Origin: Bryobacteraceae bacterium
GTDB lineage: Bacteria; Acidobacteriota; Terriglobia; Bryobacterales; Bryobacteraceae
DNA: 14,996 nucleotides
NCBI GenBank assembly: GCA_947456995.1
Contig: CANGVB010000015.1
Span: forward strand, 1 to 14,996
Direction of reading: 5' to 3'
The position numbers and the translations under genes were made by a program. The notes beneath the pieces were generated by a model. The model had not been told where the DNA came from. It did no database searches and saw only the letters and a list, made by a program, of their open reading frames with translations. Below are positions 6,540 to 14,775 of the stretch, one piece after another (the stretch's first letter is position 1; every line of letters begins with the position of its first letter).

Positions 6540-7994
6540 CTAGGCAAACAAATCTGAGACTATTTTGCCTTTCACCAGTTCACGCGGTTGATTCAGGTGG
6601 TTACGAATCTCCATCTCGGGATCAATTCCGAGAGCGTAATATATTGTGGCCAATAAGTCGTTTGGATGCACTGGCTTCTCTTTGGGGCTGGATGCCGTAG
6701 CATCAGATTCACCATATTGCATACCACGAGCAATTCCGGCACCAGCTATTACAGAACTGTAACAATAGGGCCAGTGATCGCGCCCATCAGGGCTATTTAC
6801 ATTACCTGAAGTGGATAGCCCCATGCGTGGGCTGCGTCCAAACTCACCCACCGCAACCACCAGCGTCTCCTTCAAGAGTCCACGCTCATCCATATCTTGT
6901 AACAGGGCAGAAAGCGCACGATCCAGCTTGGGGCAATGCAGATTCTTCAGCGGGCCGAAGTTAGCGGCATGGGTATCCCAGGCTGTTTTCTCCGGGTCTC
7001 CGTTTGCGACCGAAGGCCAGTTCACCTGCACAAAACGTGTACCCGCTTCAATCAGGCGGCGAGCCATCAACACGCTTTGCCCAAAGGTGTGTTGCCCGTA
7101 GCGCTCCCGCATTGCGGCGGTTTCTTTTGATAGGTCCATGGCATCACGAGCCTTACCGCTCAGCACCAGGTCATAAGCCTTGCCATAATACTCATCGACA
7201 GCACTCGCATTGAGCGCTTTCTCAAGTTCTGGCATTGAGCCATTGATCCCCTTCAACAGATCAAAGCGATCTTTGAGACGATTGGCGGGAATCTCTTTAC
7301 GCAGAGAAAGGTCTTCGAGTGTTACTTTCTCTGCCGGATCCTGATAGAGCCGGTAAGGATCGTAGGCCTTGCCAAGAAACCCGGCGGCACCACCCTTGCC
7401 GATGATCCCAGACTCCTGCAGAGGCCTCGGCAATTCGATAAACGGCAACATGGCGTCTGTCAATGGCTTGAGCTTACTCACGTGGCTTCCCGCGGTGGGG
7501 AAGTCTGCGGCGTTTGGCGGCTCAAGCTGACCCGAAGGCGAAACCTTGTCGGGCGGATATCCGGTCAACATCTGATAGATGGCAGCGGTGTGATTGAAGA
7601 GCCCATTCGGCGTGTAACTCATCGACCGGATCAGCGTCACCTTATCCATCGTGTTCGCCATCATCGGCATATGTTCGCCGATGAATGTGCCCGGGATCTT
7701 TGTCTTGATCGGCTTGAACTCGCCGCGAATATTGGAAGGAGCATCGGGCTTCGGGTCCCAGATATCGATATGGCTGGGCCCTCCTTGCAGGAAGATCATG
7801 ATCACGTTCTTGGCATTGCCAAAGCCGCGAGCGCCAGCGTATTTCTTGGCAACCTCATTGGCGAGCGCCGCCTTCTGGCTCATAAAGAATCCAGGCAAAT
7901 GCAGGCCAGCCAGGCCAAGCGAGCCAATGCGCATTAGCTCCCGGCGAGTGGGACCTTCGCAGGTTCGAGCGGAATATCCAGGAATGTTCAGCAT
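6540..7994 (-). CDS. DUF1501 protein, Tat-exported, alkaline-phosphatase-fold type
   Basis: This 484-residue protein has full family length. The N-terminus carries a twin-arginine motif, TRRELMRIGSLGLAG (16-30), followed by a hydrophobic stretch, so export in a folded state by Tat is expected. Family motifs appear in order: NVIMIFLQGGPSHIDIWDPK (63-82), FNHTAAIYQMLTGYPP (133-148), WDTH (339-342), VGEFGRSP (382-389) and GRDHWPYCYSSVIAGAG (404-420). DUF1501 is distantly related to the alkaline phosphatase/sulfatase superfamily, and the D and H residues of those motifs match its metal-site pattern. The substrate is unknown. In Planctomycetota and Acidobacteriota it is habitually paired with DUF1549/DUF1553 proteins, as here, where it starts 12 bases downstream. 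The ATG at 7994 is preceded by AGGAG at 9-base spacing, the only strong Shine-Dalgarno sequence I found in the window. Confidence 0.95.
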   Translation of the reverse strand: MLNIPGYSARTCEGPTRRELMRIGSLGLAGLHLPGFFMSQKAALANEVAKKYAGARGFGNAKNVIMIFLQGGPSHIDIWDPKPDAPSNIRGEFKPIKTKIPGTFIGEHMPMMANTMDKVTLIRSMSYTPNGLFNHTAAIYQMLTGYPPDKVSPSGQLEPPNAADFPTAGSHVSKLKPLTDAMLPFIELPRPLQESGIIGKGGAAGFLGKAYDPYRLYQDPAEKVTLEDLSLRKEIPANRLKDRFDLLKGINGSMPELEKALNASAVDEYYGKAYDLVLSGKARDAMDLSKETAAMRERYGQHTFGQSVLMARRLIEAGTRFVQVNWPSVANGDPEKTAWDTHAANFGPLKNLHCPKLDRALSALLQDMDERGLLKETLVVAVGEFGRSPRMGLSTSGNVNSPDGRDHWPYCYSSVIAGAGIARGMQYGESDATASSPKEKPVHPNDLLATIYYALGIDPEMEIRNHLNQPRELVKGKIVSDLFA

Positions 7995-8003
7995 GATCGT
8001 TTT

Positions 8004-8009
8004 CTCCTA
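8004..8009 (-). promoter_or_regulatory. Shine-Dalgarno site overlapping the upstream stop codon
   Basis: On the minus strand TAGGAG holds both the TAG stop of the DUF1549/DUF1553 gene and the AGGAG ribosome-binding site of the DUF1501 gene, 9 bases before its ATG. Almost every other gene here lacks such a site, so this start appears set up for strong independent initiation, which would give the DUF1501 product more than coupled translation alone. Confidence 0.75.
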
Positions 8010-10160
8010 GTAACTGTAAAGGAAGCCTTTGCTATTGAGTAAGGCCCAGAGTAAATCCTGAGCCCGGGTGGCGCGGGCTCCGCCGGCCAGGTACTTGATG
8101 CCATTGTCAGCTTCCTGTTTGGTGGGGAAGCGGGAAAGAGTAGCCAAATACAAATCTTCAATGATGGCCTGATCGGCTTTGCCGGCCAGAACCAGCTTGG
8201 CGACACGGCCCTTCGGGTCAGCCACGGCGTCAGAAATGGTTGTGCCATTTACGAGATTCAGCGCCTGAGGGAGGCTGAAGTCGGTACGGCGTTCGCACTC
8301 ACAGGCAGACTCGCGATTGGGACGGCCAAAGAGATCGAGGAAACCGTCTTTGCCCACATGCGGGTCTGGCAACTGGCTGGCGCTGGTATCCTCTGGCACC
8401 TCGGGGAAATTCGGCTTTGCGCCGGCAGCCATCGTTACTGCATCGGCCAGTTGTTCTGAGCTCAATCTACGCGGGATGGCGTGTGAGAAGTTCTCGGCAT
8501 CTCCGGTATTCCACTCGTTGGTCAGGAAGCTGGCCTGGTAAGCCCGGGAGTTCACAATCGTTCGCATCAGGTGCTGCAAGTCGAAATTGTGATCGATCAG
8601 ATCTTTGGTGAGAGCCTCCAGCAACTGCGGATTCACAGGCGGATTGGAAGCCCGAATGTCGTCTACCGGATCGATAATGCCCTTACCAAAGAAGTAGCTC
8701 CAGACACGGTTGGCAATGGCCTTGGCAAAGAAGGGATTTTGCTTCGAAACAAGCCAGTCGGCCAGAGCATCGCGACGCCGCTGATCTGTCGGAATCTTCA
8801 CCGGCGTCGCCGAGGCAATCAGGAATTCCGGTGCCATCACACGGCTATCCTTGGGGTGCTTCATTTCGTAATCGGCGCGTTGGTCATAGATGATCTCTTC
8901 ACCCACTTCATAGCCGGGCCGCAGGCCAACAGCCGAGAAGAAGGCCGACATCTGGTAATACTGATTCTGCGTCCACTTCTCGAAGGGATGATCGTGGCAC
9001 TGAGCACACACCATGCGCACGCCAAGAAAGACCTGCGTCGTCTTCTCCATCGTGGGCTTGGGCTCGCGCGTCGTGCGGAAGTAATTCGCTGCCGGGTCGT
9101 CGTAAGAAGATCCGCGGCTGGTCAACAACTCGCGCACCATCTTGTCGTAGGGCTTGTTGGCGGCGATGGAGGAATGGATCCATTCCCGGAATCCATAGGT
9201 GCCTTTTTCGCCTAGAAACTTGCGGCTCGATTGCAGCAGGTCACCCCACTTCACCGTCCACTGGTCGGCATAGGCGGGGCTGGCAATCAGCTTGTCGATC
9301 TTGCGGCTGCGCTTGAGGCGCTGCGGCGCAGGGTCTGCCAGAAAGGCTCGCACTTCATCTGGCGTGGGCAAGGCACCGGAAAGATCCAGAGTCACGCGGC
9401 GCAAGAACGATGCGTCATCAGTGACAGGCGAGGGCTGCAACTTCAGCTTCTGCAACTTCGCATCAATGTGTTGATCGATGTAGCTGTGCTGGGGGAGCGG
9501 CTTCCAAACAAAGCCCGTCTTCGGGTTGAGAATCGTAACTGGAATCGTCGAGAACTTGCCCTGATAACGCACCAGCAAAGTGGCTTCGCCAATGCGCAAT
9601 CCGTCCACCTTCGCGCTGGCATCCACTTTGGCCAGGTCCGGGACATTCGATTCGATGGTGGCTTCTTTGGTGACATCACGAGTTTGGCCATCGGCAAAGC
9701 GAGCCATCACCTTCACCTGCGCAGACTCGCCAGGCTTCGGCATTGCCAGTTCTTTCGGTTCCACCTCAATCGCGGCAACGGTATCTTTGGCCGGGTCTCC
9801 ATAAGGCACGCCTTGAGCGATCCAGCGTTCGATGGTCTTGTAGTATTCGGAGGTCTGCTCGAATCGAAGCCCGCCGCCATGAGCAACTTGCATCACCGGC
9901 TTGGCCAGCATCAAACTACGCTTCGGCTCGCTGCGATTGAAGCGGCGGCCACTCAAATCGTAGAGCAATGCCTCATAGTCATACTGCGGATCGTAACCAC
10001 GCAACGAAAGCTTGAAGCCGTTCTTACCCTTGGCCGCGCCATGGCATGGGCCAGAGGTACAGCCGGCCTTATTCAGAATCGGCGCCACATCGCGCAAGAA
10101 GGTGACGTTCTGGGCGCTGGCAACAACTGCGAGGCTAGCGAGGATTAGTAGTGGACGCAT
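8007..10160 (-). CDS. Cytochrome-like PSCyt1/DUF1549/DUF1553 protein with Ig-like domain
   Basis: This is a 717-residue secreted protein. The signal peptide MRPLLILASLAVVASA ends near residue 16. A planctomycete-type cytochrome module follows, with CTSGPCHGAAKGKNGFKLSL (34-53), the CX4CH heme motif typical of this family. Residues about 130-212 form a BIG2-like Ig domain (VKVMARFADGQTRDVTKEAT...). DUF1549 spans about 225-430 and contains a second heme-type motif, CAQCHDHPFEKWTQNQYY (385-402). DUF1553 spans about 455-715 (ANRVWSYFFGKGIIDPVDD; LNLVNGTTI; LYLATLSRFPT). The family is abundant in Planctomycetota and Solibacter-like Acidobacteriota, and its biochemical role is not established. I chose ATG at 10160 because the signal peptide begins there; an upstream in-frame GTG at 10232 only adds a basic tail inside the PPC gene. 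It overlaps the PPC gene by 26 bases. Confidence 0.95.
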   Translation of the reverse strand: MRPLLILASLAVVASAQNVTFLRDVAPILNKAGCTSGPCHGAAKGKNGFKLSLRGYDPQYDYEALLYDLSGRRFNRSEPKRSLMLAKPVMQVAHGGGLRFEQTSEYYKTIERWIAQGVPYGDPAKDTVAAIEVEPKELAMPKPGESAQVKVMARFADGQTRDVTKEATIESNVPDLAKVDASAKVDGLRIGEATLLVRYQGKFSTIPVTILNPKTGFVWKPLPQHSYIDQHIDAKLQKLKLQPSPVTDDASFLRRVTLDLSGALPTPDEVRAFLADPAPQRLKRSRKIDKLIASPAYADQWTVKWGDLLQSSRKFLGEKGTYGFREWIHSSIAANKPYDKMVRELLTSRGSSYDDPAANYFRTTREPKPTMEKTTQVFLGVRMVCAQCHDHPFEKWTQNQYYQMSAFFSAVGLRPGYEVGEEIIYDQRADYEMKHPKDSRVMAPEFLIASATPVKIPTDQRRRDALADWLVSKQNPFFAKAIANRVWSYFFGKGIIDPVDDIRASNPPVNPQLLEALTKDLIDHNFDLQHLMRTIVNSRAYQASFLTNEWNTGDAENFSHAIPRRLSSEQLADAVTMAAGAKPNFPEVPEDTSASQLPDPHVGKDGFLDLFGRPNRESACECERRTDFSLPQALNLVNGTTISDAVADPKGRVAKLVLAGKADQAIIEDLYLATLSRFPTKQEADNGIKYLAGGARATRAQDLLWALLNSKGFLYSY

Positions 10161-12183
10161 TGGTCTTGGTCTCTTCTGTTTGGAGTTCTGGTAAATCGAG
10201 GCGCAGCAGCGGCGAGAAGACGTCAATCGCACCCATCAGCCGCCCTGAGATCCCGATGTTGTAAGGGCCAGGAATCGAGTTCTTGGAAGTTGTCACAAGA
10301 AAAGTTCCCGTTCGTTTGTCGGTCTTGTCCTGTTCTACTTCGATAATCCGGGTGCCCTGCAGATTGGGAAGATCGACGTTCACACTGTCAGGCACTGCTT
10401 GCATTGAATTAGTGGTCAGCCAGCGCCACCGGAATCGATACTCAAAGCCCGATTCTTTCTGTTCGGTTTTGAGCAGGGTCAGTTCGAGGTTTGCTGGCGT
10501 CGGAGCCGTAGTAGCGGCAGGCAACAAATAGCCCAACGGCCTGCCGTTCAGGGGACGCTGCCGATCCACGACACCCTGAGTATTGGCACCATTCACTGCG
10601 ATCAAATAAGCGAAGCCGGTGGCTTGACGCTCGATCCCTTCGCCCTTCACCAGAAATCCGATGTCGGTCAAGGGCAGGCTTAGGTCTTTGTCTGCCGTAA
10701 AGGAAAGTGTTGCTCGGCGATTCAACGTACGCACGAGCGGATCAGGAATCTCTGCCGCAAGATCCCCACCGGACACTTGAATTCCCTTCGGCAAATGAAG
10801 CGGCGTTACCTTCAGAGCACCCATAAAGCCACGTCGCTCCACATCCACCGCAGCAATGGCGGTTCCGCCAGCAGGGATATTCACAAACGGGGTAATGATC
10901 GTCGCACGAATATCATGCGCCGCTTTGCGCATCGTCAAGCGGTAGGCGTAATTGGGCCCGCCGCGCTGCGCCAGGTCCTCCACAGTAACCTTCAACTTGG
11001 TGGCACCTTGAGGAGCTTGAAACATCAGGAATGGGTCGCCCAGTGTGCGGCTCGATACCTGCACAGCCGCCACATCAACAGGCAGCGGCCCGTCACCAGC
11101 AGAAGCGAGGCGCTTACCCGATTCATCGTAAACCGTGATCAGCCCGGTAAGCTTCGAGGTACCAAGCTCACGAGCCTGAACTTCGAAGAAGAACTCTTCC
11201 CCGCCCTTAACAGCGATCTCGTAGCTATCCACTTCAGCAGGCTTGTCCAGCCGACCGTTGATTGTGAGTGGGAGCTGGATCGGCCCGGAGAGCGGCTCTC
11301 GAGCTTCTGGATAATCTCCCACGGCAAAGGGCAGCGGCAGAGCGGGAGAATCTGGAAGATTCACATTCACTTGACTCAGCCTGGTCTTCAAATCCACCTT
11401 CACCATCGTCTTGTTGATCGAAACATCAACGGGCTCTCCACGGCGGCCACCCAGCGGAAAGATTTCGCTTGCATAGGCGTAGCTGCCCGTCTTGAAGCGA
11501 TAAAAATCCTGCATCTGGTTAGAGAAACGCGCGTCGAAAATCTCGACGTAAACAAAGCTCTCTTTGGTGAAGTTGAGTTCGAGTCTTGGGTCGAGGCTCA
11601 AGCTTGGGTCGTCTTCAGATCTACCAATCCGCTTGCCCGTTGCATCATAGACCTGAATCACCGGATCCACTGCAGAACCCACCCTGCGTGCTTCAACCTC
11701 AAACACACGGCGCTCCCCGGCCTTCACCGGCACGCGATAGACATCCCGCTCAGGCCCCTTTAGTTTTCCGTTTACTGTGATGGCCGTCGCAGGCAGCGTC
11801 TGCGCCTTTTCGATGGAATCATTCTGATGTGGCAGCGAACCGGCCCGCGATTCTTCTTCCACAACCTCGGGAAAGACACCAATCGAAAGCAGCAGAATAT
11901 TCGAGAGGCCATTGGCAGCCTTCACGCGAACCGTATAGGTACCCACAGCCCAGTCGCCAGTTGGCTCCACCAGATAGTTGATGTATCCAGCCCTGTCTGA
12001 CCCAAGCGGCGTAAAGGTCGCAGGCAAGTTGGAGACCACCGTTGGCCCCTCACTCAGATCCTTGCCCACCAGCGTCAACTCAAAAGGCCGCCCCTTCTGG
12101 GCCCCTCTGGGCTGTAACTCGGTAATCGTGGGGGCGGCACCACTGAGTGTGAGTGCTGCTGCAAGAACAAAGAAAATTCTCAT
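10135..12183 (-). CDS. Secreted PPC-domain protein with two PPC repeats
   Basis: This 682-residue protein has a Sec signal peptide (MRIFFVLAAALTLSGA, 1-16). Residues about 17-105 form an IPT/TIG-like beta domain (APTITELQPRGAQKGRPFEL... GTYTVRVKAANGLSN). Two bacterial pre-peptidase C-terminal (PPC) domains follow, at about 118-232 (core ERDVYRVPVKAGERRVFEVE and IQVYDATGKRIGRS) and about 298-418 (core EVDSYEIAVKGGEEFFFEVQ and ITVYDESGKRLASA). The remaining beta-rich region (about 425-660) is of no family I recognise. No catalytic motif is seen, so a binding or structural role on the cell surface or in the periplasm is inferred. The start ATG overlaps the stop of the cytochrome/WD40 gene in an ATGA arrangement, which indicates translational coupling. 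Its own 3' end overlaps the DUF1549/DUF1553 gene by 26 bases. Confidence 0.92.
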   Translation of the reverse strand: MRIFFVLAAALTLSGAAPTITELQPRGAQKGRPFELTLVGKDLSEGPTVVSNLPATFTPLGSDRAGYINYLVEPTGDWAVGTYTVRVKAANGLSNILLLSIGVFPEVVEEESRAGSLPHQNDSIEKAQTLPATAITVNGKLKGPERDVYRVPVKAGERRVFEVEARRVGSAVDPVIQVYDATGKRIGRSEDDPSLSLDPRLELNFTKESFVYVEIFDARFSNQMQDFYRFKTGSYAYASEIFPLGGRRGEPVDVSINKTMVKVDLKTRLSQVNVNLPDSPALPLPFAVGDYPEAREPLSGPIQLPLTINGRLDKPAEVDSYEIAVKGGEEFFFEVQARELGTSKLTGLITVYDESGKRLASAGDGPLPVDVAAVQVSSRTLGDPFLMFQAPQGATKLKVTVEDLAQRGGPNYAYRLTMRKAAHDIRATIITPFVNIPAGGTAIAAVDVERRGFMGALKVTPLHLPKGIQVSGGDLAAEIPDPLVRTLNRRATLSFTADKDLSLPLTDIGFLVKGEGIERQATGFAYLIAVNGANTQGVVDRQRPLNGRPLGYLLPAATTAPTPANLELTLLKTEQKESGFEYRFRWRWLTTNSMQAVPDSVNVDLPNLQGTRIIEVEQDKTDKRTGTFLVTTSKNSIPGPYNIGISGRLMGAIDVFSPLLRLDLPELQTEETKTNASTTNPR

Positions 12184-13490
12184 TGGGCACCAGCCGAAAG
12201 CGAAAGTGGCACAGGGATGAATTCGCGAATCAAGCTGCCATCCTTCGTGGAGTAAAGTCTGACCTTGCCATCAAAACCACCAGTAGCAAGAGTCTTGCTA
12301 TCGGGCGAAAAAGCAACGGTATAAATACCAGCACTATGGCCGCTACAACTCGCGGCAAGTTTGCCGGTTTCTGCATCATAGAGCGTCACGGTTGGAGACC
12401 CGCCGCCAACGGCGATGAGCCTGGCATCGGCAGACCAATCGAGCGCCGTAATCGGCCCGTCCTGCCGTTCGATGCGACGCACGAGTGTGGAGTCATCAGC
12501 GATCTTCATGCTGCGAGCACGGTCCATCAGGTAGACGTAGGGGTAACGGTCTTCACCGCCAATCACAATGATGTCTTTGCCCGGATGCCGCGCCACCGCG
12601 TAGAGTTCTGTCTTCAGTTGATTCGCATTCTCTAGAAAGGCACCAGATGCCGCATCGTTGATCTTGGCCGCACGGTCGCGAGAGATAGAGATAAATCGTT
12701 TCGAATCCACTCCGAAGATCGTCGAGAGTACCCAGTCTTCGTGGTTCCCAATCTTGTATAGTTCCTTGCCACTCGACGTCTCAAAAACGTGGACAGTATT
12801 GTCGGCAGCACCCACTGCAATCCGCGAAGAATCAGGAGCCAGCGAAGCACCAAAAACAGTATCAGAAGTCAGCATCGCACTTCGTAACATCTTGCCCGTG
12901 GCTGGATCCCAAACCTGCACTTCGCCGAAGCGCGCCGGAGTTCCCCCACCGGCGATCAGCAACTTACCGTCCTTCGAATAAGCAAGTGAAAGAATCCGCT
13001 CAGCCTTGCCCTGCAAGCGCATCGGAGGAGTCTTCTGATTGAGGTTATGAATCAGAATTTCGCGATTCCCCGAAACAGCAAGATGCTGCCCGTCAGGCGA
13101 AAAGCGCAAGCTATTGATTACCGGAGGCTGCAGATAGACAGTCGGCTTATTCGAATCTGTCACCGCAACCGTGTCATCCACTGCGCCAGCCCGTATCCAC
13201 TCCCGAAATACATTGATTTCTGATTCAGAAAGTGGCGGACGCGCCAGTGGCATCCGCGGCTGCTTGGCAGCCACAAGGTATTGAACGAGGATGCTGTCTT
13301 CAGGCTGCCCTGCAATCCAGGCAGCACCTAACCTGCCGCCCTTGGTGGCATCCACATGAGTGGTAAGGTCAAGCCCGGCTGCTTTGGAAGCTGGCTGGTG
13401 ACAACCAGTGCAATGCTTCTGCAGCAACGGTTGTATATCTTTCTGATACGAAGGTGCCGCTGCGAGAAAAAGTAAACTAGCGAAGAACAT
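12180..13490 (-). CDS. Secreted c-type cytochrome (PSCyt1-like)/WD40 repeat protein
   Basis: The product is 436 residues with a short N-terminal hydrophobic export signal (MFFASLLFLAAA). A c-type cytochrome module follows, with heme motif CTGCH (27-31) and probable distal ligand Met80 in PRMPLARPP, then a linker. From about residue 124 there is a beta-propeller of roughly six to seven WD40-like repeats, for example INSLRFSPDGQHLAVSGNRE, GEVQVWDPATGK, NTVHVFETSSGKELYKIG, and the last pair IYTVAFSPDSKTLATGGFDG / KVRLYSTKDGSL. Fusions of this cytochrome and WD40 repeats are common in Planctomycetota and Acidobacteriota, and their function is unknown. The first heme motif sits so near the N-terminus that the protein may stay membrane-tethered. 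It opens the tightly packed operon, 31 bases after the serine hydrolase gene. A hairpin could cover its start codon (see 13486-13518). Confidence 0.93.
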   Translation of the reverse strand: MFFASLLFLAAAPSYQKDIQPLLQKHCTGCHQPASKAAGLDLTTHVDATKGGRLGAAWIAGQPEDSILVQYLVAAKQPRMPLARPPLSESEINVFREWIRAGAVDDTVAVTDSNKPTVYLQPPVINSLRFSPDGQHLAVSGNREILIHNLNQKTPPMRLQGKAERILSLAYSKDGKLLIAGGGTPARFGEVQVWDPATGKMLRSAMLTSDTVFGASLAPDSSRIAVGAADNTVHVFETSSGKELYKIGNHEDWVLSTIFGVDSKRFISISRDRAAKINDAASGAFLENANQLKTELYAVARHPGKDIIVIGGEDRYPYVYLMDRARSMKIADDSTLVRRIERQDGPITALDWSADARLIAVGGGSPTVTLYDAETGKLAASCSGHSAGIYTVAFSPDSKTLATGGFDGKVRLYSTKDGSLIREFIPVPLSLSAGAQ

Positions 13491-13518
13491 GAATGGGATG
13501 TGGAGATTATTTCATGTT
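13486..13518 (-). promoter_or_regulatory. Perfect 8-bp inverted repeat spanning a start codon
   Basis: On the minus strand AACATGAA, in the intergenic gap, is followed after 17 bases by its exact complement TTCATGTT, which contains the ATG of the cytochrome/WD40 gene. In RNA this would form an 8-bp stem that pairs with the start codon, and as DNA it is a dyad. I see the repeat directly; a role in translational control or as an operator is inference. Confidence 0.4.
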
Positions 13519-13521
13519 TAG

Positions 13522-14760
13522 CTACTCGACGATAGCCTGCATGACAGCGTTCTCAAAATCACGATCCAGTTGACGATCGGAATTGGCAGTCTGAATCATC
13601 ATGATCCCGACAATTTTCTCCTTGGGGTCAATCCAGAAATGCGTCCCGAAGGCTCCGTCCCAGCCATAGCTTCCTTTCGACACACGCTGCCCGGCAGCGA
13701 TCGCGTCGCTGATCACCTGCACACTCAAGCCAAATCCTCTGCCCGGCGCACGGCCCGGCAATGTATCAGGGACGAACACGCTAGACATCAGCTCTACCGT
13801 CCGGGGGCTCAGCAGCCGCTTTCCATTCCACTGCCCACCATCGAGCAACATTTGCGCAAACACCGCATAATCCTGAATCGTCGAGTAAAGCCCACCGCCA
13901 CCAGAGAAGTATTCACGCCCATAGAGGTTCAACATCGGGTGCTTGGCTTCGAGGCGCGTCATTCGATCTTTGGCTCGCTGATAGCTGGTAACCATCCGCG
14001 ATTGCATCTCAGCCGTAGGCTGAAACGTGGTCTCATTCATCCCCAGCGGAATGAAAAGCCTCTCCTTCAGAAACTTGTCGAAGCTCATGCCAGACGCAAC
14101 TTCCACAACGCGTCCAAGAGTATCGAAGGCAGCCAAAGCGCTATAGCCCCAGCGAGACCCTGGCTGAAAATCAAGTGTGGTCGAACCCAACAGCGGCACA
14201 ACTTCAGGCAGCGTATCGGTGGTCTTCTTGGCAAGCTTCGTCATCTCGGCACCACTCACAGGCCCGCTCCCCAACCCGGAAACATGCGTCAGTAGATCCT
14301 GTATCGTGATTGCACGCGAAGCAGGCACCGTGTAGTGAGAAGCTGGCGCACCCGCCGCCCGCTCCTGCATAACGGCAACCTTCATCGATTGAAACTCCGG
14401 TATGAATTTCGATACCGGATCATTCAGCCTCACCTTGCCTTCTTCCATCAACATCAGAATCGCGACGCCAGCCACAGGCTTGGTCATCGACCAGATCCGG
14501 AAGACAGCATTTTTCTCCATCGCACGCTTGCCTTCCAAATCCATCGCTCCGTGGGCCTCAAGATGCACCAGGCGCCCCTTGCGAGCCACCAGCGTAACCG
14601 CCCCCGAGATATCGTGAGCATCCATATGCTGCTGCATCGTCTCGCGAATCCTGCCCAGCCGCTCGGTGGAAACGCCAACAGTCTCCGGCTTTGCTACCGG
14701 AATCGTCGCTCCAAACAAAGTACTGAGCGAGAGGACAAAAATCAGAAGCTGCTTCTTCAT
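13522..14760 (-). CDS. Class C beta-lactamase/esterase-family serine hydrolase (secreted)
   Basis: This 412-residue protein has a Sec signal peptide (MKKQLLIFVLSLSTLFGA, 1-18). It has the motifs of the beta-lactamase/DD-peptidase superfamily: SMTK (91-94), with the nucleophilic serine and general-base lysine; Y206-S-A in RWGYSALAAFD, in place of YxN; and GWDGAFGTHFWIDP (366-379), where the third-motif KTG is replaced by a WxGAxGT form. That combination is typical of EstB-like esterases and uncharacterised 'serine hydrolases' rather than true AmpC beta-lactamases, so an ester or peptide substrate is more likely than antibiotic resistance. I chose ATG at 14760; the in-frame GTG at 14766 adds only two residues. 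It begins 22 bases past a terminator, so it starts a new transcript that may run on into the cytochrome/WD40 gene 31 bases downstream. Confidence 0.93.
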   Translation of the reverse strand: MKKQLLIFVLSLSTLFGATIPVAKPETVGVSTERLGRIRETMQQHMDAHDISGAVTLVARKGRLVHLEAHGAMDLEGKRAMEKNAVFRIWSMTKPVAGVAILMLMEEGKVRLNDPVSKFIPEFQSMKVAVMQERAAGAPASHYTVPASRAITIQDLLTHVSGLGSGPVSGAEMTKLAKKTTDTLPEVVPLLGSTTLDFQPGSRWGYSALAAFDTLGRVVEVASGMSFDKFLKERLFIPLGMNETTFQPTAEMQSRMVTSYQRAKDRMTRLEAKHPMLNLYGREYFSGGGGLYSTIQDYAVFAQMLLDGGQWNGKRLLSPRTVELMSSVFVPDTLPGRAPGRGFGLSVQVISDAIAAGQRVSKGSYGWDGAFGTHFWIDPKEKIVGIMMIQTANSDRQLDRDFENAVMQAIVE

Positions 14761-14769
14761 ATCCACTGA

Positions 14770-14775
14770 ATTATA
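14770..14775 (-). promoter_or_regulatory. Candidate -10 element for the serine hydrolase gene
   Basis: On the minus strand a consensus TATAAT ends 9 bases before the ATG at 14760. Transcription from it would begin within about three bases of the start codon, which would give a leaderless or nearly leaderless mRNA. No good -35 hexamer is found 16-18 bases upstream, where the terminator stem lies, so the call is tentative. Confidence 0.3.

Noticed and set aside
10161..10232. Upstream GTG start at 10232 for the DUF1549/DUF1553 gene
   Set aside because: It would place 24 mostly basic and polar residues ahead of a textbook Sec signal peptide, which begins exactly at ATG 10160.
9231..11763. Long plus-strand open frames (about 305 and 328 codons) opposite the DUF1549 and PPC genes
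   Set aside because: They are rich in R, H, L and Q with no domain pattern, typical of antisense frames in GC-rich coding DNA. The minus-strand frames carry unambiguous family motifs.
13522..14760. The serine hydrolase as an antibiotic-resistance beta-lactamase
   Set aside because: Beyond SxxK, the YxN motif reads YSA and the KTG motif is replaced by a WDGAFGT form, which points to EstB-like esterases or uncharacterised hydrolases.
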